DNA from: an uncultured Hyphomonas sp.
GTDB taxonomy: Bacteria > Pseudomonadota > Alphaproteobacteria > Caulobacterales > Hyphomonadaceae
Assembly: GCF_963675305.1 (NCBI RefSeq)
Contig: NZ_OY776147.1
Span: 1,674,001 to 1,738,000, forward strand
Reading direction: 5' to 3'
Length of the DNA: 64,000 nucleotides
Position 1 is the stretch's first letter. Every line of letters begins with the position of its first letter. The translations under genes and the position numbers were made by a program. Below, in pieces: positions 46,627-55,816 of the stretch. The notes beneath the pieces were generated by a model. That model was not told where the DNA came from. It saw only the letters and a list, made by a program, of their open reading frames with translations, and searched no databases.

Positions 46627-46706
46627 TGGCGCATTAGTTGCTGGCACCGGCCGCATGCATCAAGCCACCGCAAATCCCCCGCGCATTTCCCGCCGATTCG
46701 GCCTAT

Positions 46707-48986
46707 ATGGCCCTTATGACATTCCCTGACCGCCAGACTGTTCTGGACTTTCTTCGCGAGAACCCAAGCGCCACCACCAAGCAGGAAATCGCCCGCGGCC
46801 TCAAGCTGAAGGGCAAGGAACGCACGATTTTGCGTGAAATCCTGAAGGAAATGGAGGGCGACGGCACGCTGGAGCGCACCGGCAAACGCGCCTGGGCGCA
46901 GGCAGACCGGCCGCCGCCCACCGGCGTTGTTGAATTCACGCATCTCGATGGTGATGGCGAGCTGATCGGCAAATCCGTTGGCGACAATGGACTGTTCGGG
47001 CCGGAGATCCGCTATGCGGGCCCGTCCGGAAAGCCGAAGGCCAAGGCTCCCGCCGTCGGTGATCGCGCCCTCTGCAAGATCTCAGAGCGCGATGGCGAGT
47101 GGCTGGCCCGCGCCATCACCGTGTTTGAAAAACGCCTGTCCGACAAGCTGGTCGGCCTCTACAGCCAGACCCAGCGCGGCGGGAAGGTCGTTCCCTCTTC
47201 TCGCAAAGAGAAACGCGAATTCGTCATCCAGGAAGCCGACCGCAACGGTGCCGAGGAAGGCGATCTCGTCATTGCCGAGCCGAAGCCCGTCGGCCGCCGC
47301 CAGTATGGCCCGGCCTATGGCATCGTGACGGAAGTTATCGGCCACATCACAGACCCGCGCTCGGCCAGCCTGCTGGCCATCCACGCGCACGACATTCCGA
47401 CAGAGTTTCCGGAAGCCGCCCTCGAACAGGCGCGCGACCCTCAGCCAGCTGCGGCAGAGCGTGAAGACCTGACAGCCGTCCAGCTGATCACCATCGACCC
47501 GCACGATGCCCGCGACCATGACGATGCAGTCTGGGCCGAAGAGCTGAAGGATGGCTGGCGTGTGATCGTCGCCATTGCCGACGTGGCGGCCTACGTCACC
47601 GAAGGTTCGCCGCTCGACAAGGAGGCCCTGAAGCGGGGCAATTCCACCTATTTCCCAGACCGCGTCGTGCCGATGCTGCCGTTTGAACTGTCCGCGGACG
47701 AATGCTCCCTGCGTGAGGGCGAGCTGCGCCGCTGCATGGCAGTGGAGATGGTATTCGACAAATCCGGCACCAAACGCTCCCATCGCTTCATCCGTGGCAT
47801 GATGAAGTCTGCTGCCAAGCTTTCCTATGAGGAGGCTCAGGCCGCCATTGACGGCAAGCCGGGCGGCAAGGCGGAGGAATTGCTGGACAGCGTGCTGAAG
47901 CCGCTCTGGGGCGCCTATGCGGCCCTGACGAAAGCACGTGACAAGCGCAGCCCGCTGGATCTCGACCTGCCGGAACGCCGGATCGTGTTCGACGAGGACG
48001 GCGAGATCCAGGGCATCATCGCCAAGGAGCGGCTGGACGCACACCGCCTGATCGAAGAGTTCATGATCCAGGCGAACGTGGCGGCCGCCGAGTCGCTGGA
48101 GAAAGCGAACAGCCCGCTGGTCTACCGCGTCCACGATGTGCCGAGCGACGCCAAGATCGCCGCCTTTGCCGACTTCCTGCAGACCATCGACATCAAGTGG
48201 CATATCGGTGAACGCCCGCAGACACATAAATTCAACAAGCTGCTCGAAGACATTCGCGGCGGGGTCTATGACGAGATGGTCACCCAGATGGTGCTGCGCT
48301 CTCAGGCGCAGGCGATCTATTCCGAGGAAAACCTCGGCCATTTCGGCCTGAACCTGGCGAAGTATGCGCACTTCACCTCGCCGATCCGCCGCTATGCAGA
48401 CCTGATCGTCCACCGCGCCCTGATCCGCGCGCTGAAGCTTGGCCCGGATGGGCTGAGCGATCAGAATGCCGTGCGGCTGGAGGAAATCGCCGAACACATC
48501 TCAACGACCGAGCGCCGCTCCATGGCCGCCGAGCGCGAAGCCACAGACCGCTATCTCGCCATCTTCCTGGCAGACCGGGTCGGGGCGGAGTTTGAAGGCC
48601 GCATCATGGGCGTCACCGGCTCCGGCCTGTTTGTGGCGCTGGCTGGGTCCGGCGCGGATGGGTTCGTCCCGATCTCGTCCATATCCGACGATTACTGGGT
48701 GCTCGACCAGGCCGCGATGGAAATCTACGCCCGTGGCAGCGGCAAAACCTATTCCATGGGCCAGACCGTGCGGGTGCGCCTGAAGGAGGTCACACCGCTT
48801 CAGGGCGGCCTCCTGCTGGAAATGCTGTCAGAGCCCCAGCCTGCCCCCAAGGGCCGCGCGGAAGCACGCAAGGCGGCGGACGCCGGCGGACGTTCCCCTC
48901 GCGGCAGGGGTGGACCTCCACGGCGCGGCAAGCCCAAATTCAATAAAAAGACGCTGCCCAAGCACAAAAGGAAGAGCCGGAAATGA
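46707..48986 (+). CDS. rnr: Ribonuclease R
   Basis: 759 residues from the ATG at 46707; ATG 46716 (MTFPDRQ) is an alternative and the upstream extension to 46638 is not family-like. An RNB-family processive 3'-5' exoribonuclease: an N-terminal winged-helix/cold-shock region, the RNB domain with TIDPHDARDHDDAVWAE (catalytic aspartates) and FTSPIRRYADLIVHR, an S1 domain (FEGRIMGVTGSGLFVAL) and a basic Arg/Gly/Lys-rich tail. It overlaps the NUDIX gene by four bases (ATGA). Confidence 0.96.
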   Translation: MALMTFPDRQTVLDFLRENPSATTKQEIARGLKLKGKERTILREILKEMEGDGTLERTGKRAWAQADRPPPTGVVEFTHLDGDGELIGKSVGDNGLFGPEIRYAGPSGKPKAKAPAVGDRALCKISERDGEWLARAITVFEKRLSDKLVGLYSQTQRGGKVVPSSRKEKREFVIQEADRNGAEEGDLVIAEPKPVGRRQYGPAYGIVTEVIGHITDPRSASLLAIHAHDIPTEFPEAALEQARDPQPAAAEREDLTAVQLITIDPHDARDHDDAVWAEELKDGWRVIVAIADVAAYVTEGSPLDKEALKRGNSTYFPDRVVPMLPFELSADECSLREGELRRCMAVEMVFDKSGTKRSHRFIRGMMKSAAKLSYEEAQAAIDGKPGGKAEELLDSVLKPLWGAYAALTKARDKRSPLDLDLPERRIVFDEDGEIQGIIAKERLDAHRLIEEFMIQANVAAAESLEKANSPLVYRVHDVPSDAKIAAFADFLQTIDIKWHIGERPQTHKFNKLLEDIRGGVYDEMVTQMVLRSQAQAIYSEENLGHFGLNLAKYAHFTSPIRRYADLIVHRALIRALKLGPDGLSDQNAVRLEEIAEHISTTERRSMAAEREATDRYLAIFLADRVGAEFEGRIMGVTGSGLFVALAGSGADGFVPISSISDDYWVLDQAAMEIYARGSGKTYSMGQTVRVRLKEVTPLQGGLLLEMLSEPQPAPKGRAEARKAADAGGRSPRGRGGPPRRGKPKFNKKTLPKHKRKSRK

Positions 48987-49783
48987 GCCGCGCCACCTCA
49001 TCCGCCGCGAAGACCGAAACAGGCTCGCCATCGTCATCTGAAGACACGGGCAAGTCCGGTATGGTCATGATCAAGTCCGCCTTCGACAAGGAAAGCGACG
49101 ACGAAGTCATCATCAAAGACCAGAAATCGCCGCGTCCGAAGGATGCTGCCACGCTAATTCTGATTCGCCGCGACGCCGAGAAACCGCGCGTCCTGATGGG
49201 CAAACGCTCCGGCGGTCATGTCTTCATGCCGGACAAATACGTCTTCCCCGGCGGCCGCGTGGATCCAGACGATGGCCGCGCCGTGTCCTGGTGCGAATTG
49301 CGGCCCGAAGTCGAGGCGAAACTGCGGATCAGCGCCCGGCGCCAGCCACGGGCATTTGCCTTGACGGCGATCCGGGAAACCTTTGAAGAAACAGGGCTTT
49401 TGGTCGCCCGTCCGGCGGAAATGCCTGCCTCAGCCCCGAAGGGCTGGGACCGGTTCCATGAGCTGGACGCCGCGCCCCACCTGTCGCCGCTTACCTTTAT
49501 CGGACGGGCGGTCACGCCGCCCTACCGGCCACGCCGCTTCGATGCGCGCTTCTTCATGGCCGATGCCGAGGAAGCGCTGATCGATGAGCGCCCGCCGGTC
49601 GACGGCGCCGAACTGTCAGACCTGCAATGGGTCACGCTGAAAGACGCCCACGACCTTGACCTGCCGAGCGTAACCCGCTTCATGCTGAACGAGATCGATG
49701 CGCGCCTGAAGGCCAAAGATTACAAGGAAGGACCGCCCTTCCTGCGCTGGACGCGTTCCGGCCACAGCACAGAGCGGCTCTAG
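48983..49783 (+). CDS. NUDIX hydrolase
   Basis: 266 residues. The first ~45 residues are Ser/Lys/Asp-rich and low complexity. The NUDIX domain begins at KDAATLILIRRD, with FPGGRVDPDDGR followed, after an insertion of about 40 residues, by the box AIRETFEETGLLV (the REtxEEtG core with metal-binding glutamates). The insertion resembles CoA/NADH-type or NUDT19-like members, but the substrate cannot be assigned. It is coupled to rnr by an ATGA overlap and is followed by rpmG. Confidence 0.9.
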   Translation: MSRATSSAAKTETGSPSSSEDTGKSGMVMIKSAFDKESDDEVIIKDQKSPRPKDAATLILIRRDAEKPRVLMGKRSGGHVFMPDKYVFPGGRVDPDDGRAVSWCELRPEVEAKLRISARRQPRAFALTAIRETFEETGLLVARPAEMPASAPKGWDRFHELDAAPHLSPLTFIGRAVTPPYRPRRFDARFFMADAEEALIDERPPVDGAELSDLQWVTLKDAHDLDLPSVTRFMLNEIDARLKAKDYKEGPPFLRWTRSGHSTERL

Positions 49784-49870
49784 AACAGTAACGGGTGCTT
49801 GACTTCGCCCGCGCACCCCGCCATTAAGCCGCTTTCCGATTTCAGACGCTAGCACAAGCGAGCCCGCGCC

Positions 49871-50038
49871 ATGGCAAAACCCGCCACCATCAAGATCCGC
49901 CTCAACTCGACGGCTGACACAGGCTTCTTCTATGTCACGAAGAAGAACCCGCGCAACATGACCGAAAAAATGGTCCAGCGTAAATACGATCCGATCGTAA
50001 AGAAGCACGTCGAGTTCAAAGAAGGCAAAATCAAGTAA
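49871..50038 (+). CDS. rpmG: 50S ribosomal protein L33
   Basis: 55 residues: MAKPATIKIRLNSTADTGFF at the start and VKKHVEFKEGKIK at the end, a normal L33. No zinc-binding cysteines are present, so this is the C-minus form. It stands 87 bases after the NUDIX gene and has its own strong terminator. Confidence 0.97.
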   Translation: MAKPATIKIRLNSTADTGFFYVTKKNPRNMTEKMVQRKYDPIVKKHVEFKEGKIK

Positions 50039-50065
50039 TCACTTGATCCTTTTGAACTTTTGAAG

Positions 50066-50095
50066 AGCCCGCTCGCGACCCGAGCGGGCTTTTTT
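50066..50095 (+). terminator. Intrinsic terminator of rpmG
   Basis: A perfect 10-bp GC-rich stem (50066-50075 with 50081-50090) with a 5-base loop is followed by a T-run at 50090-50095. It begins 28 bases after the rpmG stop and ends at the 3' end of the convergent MFS gene. Confidence 0.9.
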
Positions 50096-51317
50096 ATGTG
50101 ATCTCGTCGCGGTGCAAATACCGCGTCTTGCGGATCGCCGGGAATAGGAACGACCAGGCCGCCGCGACGCCGACGGCGGCAGCGCCGCCCGCCACCACAG
50201 TAAACACCGCCCCGTAGAAGTGCGCCATGAAACCGGCTCGCGCTTCACCCAGTTCGTTCGAGGCGCCGAGGAACACGGAATTCACAGCATTCACCCGCCC
50301 GCGTACCTCGTCCGGCGTCCAGAGCTGCAGCAGGATCTCACGAATATAGACCGATACCATGTCGAAGGCGCCAATCAGCGCCAGGGCGAGGATTGAGAGC
50401 CATGCGAGTGTCGACGCCCCGAAGACCATGGTGGCAAGCCCGAACAGGGCCACACAGACAAACAAAATGACGCCAGCATGGTCACGGATCGGAAAGGCCG
50501 TGATGATCCCGATCATGATCACAGCCCCCACGCCCGGCGCAGCGCGAAGCAGGCCTAGCCCTGAAGGCCCAAGTTCCAGAATATCGCGCGCATAGATCGG
50601 CAACAGCGCCACTGCTCCGCCGAGCAGGACAGCAAACAGGTCCAGAGAGATCGCGCCCAGAACCACCTTTTCTTTCCAGACATAAGAGAAGCCGCCGAGA
50701 AGCGTACGAATCGTCGTCGGCTCTTTCGATCCCTTCTGCGCGGGCTTCGGGATCGTCAAAACGATCACCCCCGAAATGAGGAAAAGCGAGACGGCGGTCG
50801 TGTAGGCAACCGGCGCGCCGATGCCATAGATCAATCCACCGAGAACAGGCCCAAGGATAGACGCCAGCTGCCAGGATGCCGTGATCCATCCCACGGCATT
50901 CGCGAAATCTTCCTTCGGAACCAGATTGACCGCCAGACTCGACGATGCCGGAGAGTAAAATGCCCTGGCAACGCCGAACACTGTGAGTGCAGCCAGCACC
51001 CAGAATGGCTCAAACTTGCCCGTCAGGGCGAGCATCAGGATGGCCAGCGCACAGGCCATCTCAACGAAGACTGCCAGCCCCATGACATTGCGGCGCCCGA
51101 ACCGGTCAGCTGTAACGCCTGTGACGACGACCAGTACAAGCGCAGGAAGGAATTGAACCAGGCCGATCCAGCCAAGCAGCGCCGCGTTCTGGGTCAGGTC
51201 ATAGATCTGCCAGGCAACAGAGACCGAGACGATCTGGGCGCCGAGCGACGTGCAGAACCGGGAAATGAAATAGCGGCTGTAGGCTGAATGCCGAAACGCT
51301 GAAAACCTGTCGGTCAC
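50094..51317 (-). CDS. MFS transporter (EntS/MFS_3-like exporter)
   Basis: 407 residues with about 12 hydrophobic segments. The loop 2-3 signature is GVTADRFGRRNVM and the first segment region is SRFCTSLGAQIVSVSVAWQIYDLT, typical of the MFS_3 group that includes the enterobactin exporter EntS. The cargo is unknown and no siderophore genes are nearby. It is monocistronic, convergent with rpmG, and upstream of it the pleD-divK pair runs in the same direction after a 53-base gap. Confidence 0.87.
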   Translation of the reverse strand: MTDRFSAFRHSAYSRYFISRFCTSLGAQIVSVSVAWQIYDLTQNAALLGWIGLVQFLPALVLVVVTGVTADRFGRRNVMGLAVFVEMACALAILMLALTGKFEPFWVLAALTVFGVARAFYSPASSSLAVNLVPKEDFANAVGWITASWQLASILGPVLGGLIYGIGAPVAYTTAVSLFLISGVIVLTIPKPAQKGSKEPTTIRTLLGGFSYVWKEKVVLGAISLDLFAVLLGGAVALLPIYARDILELGPSGLGLLRAAPGVGAVIMIGIITAFPIRDHAGVILFVCVALFGLATMVFGASTLAWLSILALALIGAFDMVSVYIREILLQLWTPDEVRGRVNAVNSVFLGASNELGEARAGFMAHFYGAVFTVVAGGAAAVGVAAAWSFLFPAIRKTRYLHRDEIT

Positions 51318-51370
51318 GCCTTATCCCCTGAGCTGAGCGCCTCTGTGGCGACAGCCGGGTACCAAGTCAA

Positions 51371-52738
51371 TCAGGCGGCTGTGCTCTCGACCCGGTTCCG
51401 GCCGGTCGTCTTGGCTTGGTAAAGCGCCTGATCGGCCCGCTTGGTGAGGTCTGCGATCGTGTCCTGCTCACCCGCGATGGTCGAAACACCCACACTGACC
51501 GTGATCTGAATGTTCAATCCGGCCTTGCCGATGATGAAGGGCGCGGCAGCGACCGCCCGCCGGATTCGTTCTGCGGCAGCGCAGGCCCGGTCCCCCGGTG
51601 TTTCAGGCATGATGACGAGGAATTCTTCACCGCCCGGACGGCAGACAATGTCCATCGGGCGCACATTCTCACGCAGCCGGTTGGCGATCTCCTGCAGGAC
51701 CTCGTCCCCGGCATCGTGACCGTAAGTATCGTTCACTGATTTGAAGTGATCGATGTCCGCCATCATGACCGAGACAGGCTTTCCACCCATGACCGACCGC
51801 TGCATGAACTGGTGCAGCTGGCCCATCATATAACGGCGATTGTAAAGCCCGGTCAGCTGGTCGATCACGGACAGTTCCAGACCCTTGTCCACCCGGCGGC
51901 GCAGCATCTCGATGTAACGTGCCCGGCGCGCCTGAGTGCGGACGCGCACCAGCAGCTCCTGCTTGTCGACGGGAGTCAGGATGACGTCGCTGGCTCCGAT
52001 CTCGAGCCCTTTCGCCGCGCGGGCCCGGTCATCGGGATCGCAGATCAGGAGAATGGACACCGCCCGGGTCGATTCCGTCACCTTGAAATGCGCACAAAGC
52101 TTCAGGGCATCAAAGGATTTGCTGGGCAGTGAGAGGATCATCAGGTCCACGCCGAGGCTGGAGAGGCCGCTCATGGACCCCGCCTCGGCAAGCGTCACCA
52201 CCGTGTGGCCGGCCTCCCGCAACACAGATGCGAGGCGGGCAGATGCCCGCGGATTGTCATCGACAATGAAGATCCGTGCAGGCTGGTCGGATTCTTCCTT
52301 GGTGGTTTCGTGGTCCAGCCCACCGCCAAGACCATTGGCCTGGCGCTGTCTGAGCTCAGACGCCACGGCGTTGTAGCGCATCAGCGCCCCGACGCGTGAC
52401 ATCAGCGCGAAATCATCGACCGGCTTCGTCAGGAAGTCTTCGGCGCCAGCCTCAAGCCCCCTGACACGGTCCTCGGTGTCACTGAGGGCTGTCACCATAA
52501 CGACCGGGATGAACGCCGTCGCCGGATCTTCTTTCAGCCGGCGGCAAACCTCATAGCCGTCCATTCCGGGCATCATCACGTCGAGCAGGATGATGTCCGG
52601 CAATTCCTTGCTGGCGACCTCTAGCGCCTGAGGCCCGTTCTCTGCCTGGATGACGGTATAGTATTGGGCTTCCAGCTTGGCCTGCAGCAGCCGCCGGTTC
52701 GCTTCGATGTCATCGACAACGAGGATCCGCGCGCTCAT
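51371..52738 (-). CDS. pleD: PleD-type response regulator diguanylate cyclase
   Basis: 455 residues, almost the length of Caulobacter PleD. It has a first REC domain with phospho-acceptor Asp53 (LLDVMMPGMDG), a second, adaptor-like REC that lacks the matching Asp (LMILSLPSKS), and a GGDEF domain with active-site GGEEF (369-373) and the product-inhibition I-site RPMD (360-363), five residues upstream. It makes cyclic di-GMP, controlling the motile-to-sessile transition in Caulobacterales. Its ATG overlaps the divK stop by four bases. Confidence 0.95.
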   Translation of the reverse strand: MSARILVVDDIEANRRLLQAKLEAQYYTVIQAENGPQALEVASKELPDIILLDVMMPGMDGYEVCRRLKEDPATAFIPVVMVTALSDTEDRVRGLEAGAEDFLTKPVDDFALMSRVGALMRYNAVASELRQRQANGLGGGLDHETTKEESDQPARIFIVDDNPRASARLASVLREAGHTVVTLAEAGSMSGLSSLGVDLMILSLPSKSFDALKLCAHFKVTESTRAVSILLICDPDDRARAAKGLEIGASDVILTPVDKQELLVRVRTQARRARYIEMLRRRVDKGLELSVIDQLTGLYNRRYMMGQLHQFMQRSVMGGKPVSVMMADIDHFKSVNDTYGHDAGDEVLQEIANRLRENVRPMDIVCRPGGEEFLVIMPETPGDRACAAAERIRRAVAAAPFIIGKAGLNIQITVSVGVSTIAGEQDTIADLTKRADQALYQAKTTGRNRVESTAA

Positions 52739-53124
52739 GCCGCTTCCTTCGGCATGAGCGATTCAACAGCCTTGATGAAGGTCATGATCTGGATTGGCTT
52801 GGACAGATAGCCCTCGCAGCCCGCTTCGCGCACACGCTGCTCGTCGGCCCGCATGGCAAAAGCCGTCACCGCAAGCACCGGGATATGGGCAACTTTCTCG
52901 TCGTCCTTCAGCCAGCGCGTGATATCCAGGCCGGACACTTCAGGCAGCTGGATGTCCATGATGATGAGGTCTGGCTGCTCCCGGCGGGCAATTTCGACCG
53001 CCTTGGCGCCATCGCGGCACTGATAGGTTTCGTAGCCGTAAGCGTCCAACAGGTCGCAAAACAGGCGCATGTTGAGTTCGTTGTCCTCAACAACCAGCAC
53101 TTTTCTGGTTTTCGCGTCTGCCAT
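52735..53124 (-). CDS. divK: Single-domain response regulator DivK
   Basis: 129 residues, one REC domain with Asp57 (IIMDIQLPEVSG) as phosphate acceptor and the conserved Thr/Lys in AVTAFAM and SKPIQ. In Caulobacterales DivK acts with PleC/DivJ/DivL in cell-cycle and polarity control. The operon with pleD is the classical arrangement and is strong evidence for a dimorphic-type alphaproteobacterium. dinB is divergent. Confidence 0.95.
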   Translation of the reverse strand: MADAKTRKVLVVEDNELNMRLFCDLLDAYGYETYQCRDGAKAVEIARREQPDLIIMDIQLPEVSGLDITRWLKDDEKVAHIPVLAVTAFAMRADEQRVREAGCEGYLSKPIQIMTFIKAVESLMPKEAA

Positions 53125-53257
53125 TTTTTCCCACGATTACGAGCGATTCGGAACGGACCTTACCGTACCAGACCAGCTATACGGCAAAAGCTTAACGGGT
53201 GTTTACGGGTCTCTTCAGATTGCCGCCACCCCCGGAACATGGCATGAACATGGAACG

Positions 53258-54532
53258 ATGAGCCTGTTGTGCCGGGATTGTTTTCGCTTCGAACTCACAG
53301 ACGGGCACTCCTGCCCCGCCTGCAAGAGCCATCGTGTGGTTTGCCATCCTGTCCTGCACACGCTGACTGTCGCCCACATAGATTGCGATGCCTTTTTCGC
53401 GGCGATCGAGAAACGTGACAACCCCGCCCTGAACGACAAGCCTGTTATCGTCGGCGGCGGAGAACGCGGCGTGGTCCTCACCTGCTGCTACATTGCCCGG
53501 CTGTACGGCGTCCGGTCAGCGATGCCGATGTTCCAGGCCCTGAAGCTCTGCCCGGAGGCAACGGTAGTGAAGCCCAGCCGAGGCAAATATTCCGAAGCCG
53601 CCGCGATTGTGCGGGAGAAGATGGAGGCCCTCACACCGCTGGTACAACCCGTTTCCATTGACGAGGCGTATCTCGACCTCTCCGGGACCGAAGCGATCCA
53701 CAAGGCCCCGCCCGCCGCGTCACTCGCCCGGCTCGCGGCAGAAATAGAACAGGAACTCCGCATCACGGTTTCAGTGGGTCTCTCTGCCAACAAATTCCTC
53801 GCCAAAACAGCCAGCGAGCTCGACAAGCCGCGCGGCTTCGCCGTCATCTCACCAGCCGAGGCCGAAGCGCTTCTCGAATCCCGCCCGGTGGGTTTCCTTC
53901 ATGGGGTGGGACCAAAATTCGCTGCGAAGCTCGAACAGGACGGGTTTGAAACGATCGGAGACCTGCAGAAAGCGGAGCTGAAGGCCCTGATCGGACGGTA
54001 TGGCGAAACCGGCATGTGGCTGAAGCGTGTCGCACACGGGCAGGACAATCGCCCCGTCCGCACGGATGATGAGCGCAAATCCGTATCTGCGGAAACCACT
54101 TTCAGGACAGACATTTCCGATCTTGCCGCATTGGAAGACCAGCTCTGGAAACTGTGTGTCAAAACCTCCGACCGGGCCAAGCAGATCGGTGTTGTCGGCT
54201 CGGTCATCACCCTCAAGCTGAAGACGTCCACCTTCAAGCCGCTTACCCGGCGCGTGTCCCTGTCAGAACCGACCCAGATCGCGCAATCGATCTTCCGGGC
54301 GGCTCGTCCGCTGCTCGCACGGGAAGTTGATGGGCGGAGGAAGTACCGGCTGATCGGTATCGGCATTTCCGAACTCTCGGATCATCGCGCAGACGAAACC
54401 GATCTCCTTGACCCGCGCATCGCCCGGCGTGCGGCCGCGGAACGTGCTTCGGACGCCGCGCGGGCAAAGTTTGGCCAGGACGCCGTCATGACCGGCCGTG
54501 CGGCACGCATGGGCCAGAAGCAAAAGGAATAG
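53258..54532 (+). CDS. dinB: DNA polymerase IV with N-terminal zinc finger
   Basis: 424 residues from ATG 53258 (MSLLCRDCF); longer starts would run into the divergent divK. A four-cysteine zinc finger (Cys5, Cys8, Cys19, Cys22) precedes the Y-family polymerase: HIDCDAFFAAIEKRD, GERGVVLTCCYIARLYGVRSAMP, SIDEAYLDLSG (catalytic Asp/Glu), helix-hairpin-helix motifs (VGFLHGVGPKFAAKLEQDG) and the little-finger domain. A clamp-binding motif is not obvious. The N-terminal finger is a common variant in alphaproteobacteria. Confidence 0.95.
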   Translation: MSLLCRDCFRFELTDGHSCPACKSHRVVCHPVLHTLTVAHIDCDAFFAAIEKRDNPALNDKPVIVGGGERGVVLTCCYIARLYGVRSAMPMFQALKLCPEATVVKPSRGKYSEAAAIVREKMEALTPLVQPVSIDEAYLDLSGTEAIHKAPPAASLARLAAEIEQELRITVSVGLSANKFLAKTASELDKPRGFAVISPAEAEALLESRPVGFLHGVGPKFAAKLEQDGFETIGDLQKAELKALIGRYGETGMWLKRVAHGQDNRPVRTDDERKSVSAETTFRTDISDLAALEDQLWKLCVKTSDRAKQIGVVGSVITLKLKTSTFKPLTRRVSLSEPTQIAQSIFRAARPLLAREVDGRRKYRLIGIGISELSDHRADETDLLDPRIARRAAAERASDAARAKFGQDAVMTGRAARMGQKQKE

Positions 54533-54608
54533 GCTTGGGGCGCTTGCAGCCATGGGCGGCGTGCGGCAAGTCTGGAGATCTTAATCAGTGAATTCCGGAG
54601 ATACATCC

Positions 54609-55070
54609 ATGAGTACCCCTGAAGCCCGTCTCGATGCGCTCGGCATCACCCTGCCCGAGCCGATGAAACCTGTCGCGACCTATGTGGCCTATGTGCAAAC
54701 CGGGAACCTGCTTTTCATCTCGGGTCAGGTCAGCGCCACCGCAGAAGGCCGTATGCTCGGCCGCCTTGGCGAAAACATGGAACTCTCCGCAGGTCAGCAC
54801 GCTGCGCGCCAGTGCGGCATTAATATCATCTCGCAATGCAAGGCAGCTCTGGGTGATCTTTCCCGTGTGAAACGCGTGGTCAAGCTCGGCGGTTTCGTGA
54901 ACGCCCATCCGGACTTCAAGGATATTCCTCAAGTCATCAATGGATGTTCGGATCTGATGGTTGAAGTGTTCGGTGATGCCGGCCGTCACGCCCGCTCTGC
55001 CGTTGCCTGCCCGGTTCTGCCCCTCGGTGTTGCGGTAGAGGTCGATGCCGTTATCGAGATCGCCGACTAG
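54609..55070 (+). CDS. RidA/YjgF-family protein
   Basis: 153 residues from ATG 54609 behind GGAG. It matches the longer RidA subgroup beginning PEARLDALGITLPEP, with LFISGQVS and a C-terminal ARSAVACPVLPLGVAVEVDAVIEI containing the conserved Arg. RidA proteins deaminate reactive enamine/imine intermediates; this subgroup's substrate is not defined. It is 2 bases upstream of the glycerophosphodiesterase, so the two are co-transcribed. Confidence 0.9.
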   Translation: MSTPEARLDALGITLPEPMKPVATYVAYVQTGNLLFISGQVSATAEGRMLGRLGENMELSAGQHAARQCGINIISQCKAALGDLSRVKRVVKLGGFVNAHPDFKDIPQVINGCSDLMVEVFGDAGRHARSAVACPVLPLGVAVEVDAVIEIAD

Positions 55071-55072
55071 AC

Positions 55073-55807
55073 ATGGCCACGCCGTTCGATCCCCGCAAGT
55101 TCCGCTACGCGCATCGCGGCCTGTGGTCGGCGAACGGCCCGCCTGAGAACTCGCTCGAAGCTTTCCGGCGTGCCCGCATGGCCGGTCTGGGCATTGAGTT
55201 CGATGTTCGTCCGGCCCGCGATGGCACGCCGGTTGTTTTCCACGATGACACGCTGGACCGGCTGACCAAACGGTCCGGCAAGACCGAGGAGCTGAATGCG
55301 AAAGAACTCGGCAGACTCTCGCTCGCCGGGTCGTCGGAACATCTGCCGACATTCCTCGAACTCCTGCGGATATGGCCATACCAGCTGCCGCTATTGACCG
55401 AACTGAAGATCGACGGAAAGACCGACCCGGAGGCCTTCGCGCGCCGGGTCGGCGACCGCCTGGCGCACTGGAAAGGCTTCGCGGCCGCGATGAGCTTTTC
55501 TGAAAAGGCGGTCCGCGCCTTGCCCATGGGACTGATGCGGGGGCAACTGATCGGGCCGACCTCCAAGGTCGGTGACGACGCGTTCGACGCAGTCCTAGAG
55601 CGCGCAGTTGCAGACCAGGTCGATTATCTCGCGGTCCATACGTCCGACATCGAGCGTGCTGCCCTGAAATCTCAAGGCAGCAATCTGCCCATCGTCGTCT
55701 GGACCGTACGCGGTGAGGACGAACTGGAGCGTTGCAAGGAGCATGGCGCGGCCGTCATCTTTGAACATCTGGACCCGGAACTGGTCTCGCAGCGCCTGAA
55801 CCCCTAG
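55073..55807 (+). CDS. Glycerophosphodiester phosphodiesterase
   Basis: 244 residues, cytosolic (no signal peptide). GDPD TIM-barrel motifs: YAHRGLWSANGPPENSLEAF at the N-terminus (catalytic His), GIEFDVRPARDGTPVVFHDDTLDR (metal-binding Glu/Asp and second His) and VWTVRGEDE near the end. It hydrolyses glycerophosphodiesters to glycerol 3-phosphate. It lies in a run of closely spaced plus-strand genes (RidA, GDPD, COG3146, HIT). Confidence 0.94.
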   Translation: MATPFDPRKFRYAHRGLWSANGPPENSLEAFRRARMAGLGIEFDVRPARDGTPVVFHDDTLDRLTKRSGKTEELNAKELGRLSLAGSSEHLPTFLELLRIWPYQLPLLTELKIDGKTDPEAFARRVGDRLAHWKGFAAAMSFSEKAVRALPMGLMRGQLIGPTSKVGDDAFDAVLERAVADQVDYLAVHTSDIERAALKSQGSNLPIVVWTVRGEDELERCKEHGAAVIFEHLDPELVSQRLNP

Positions 55808-55816
55808 ATTGGTGGC

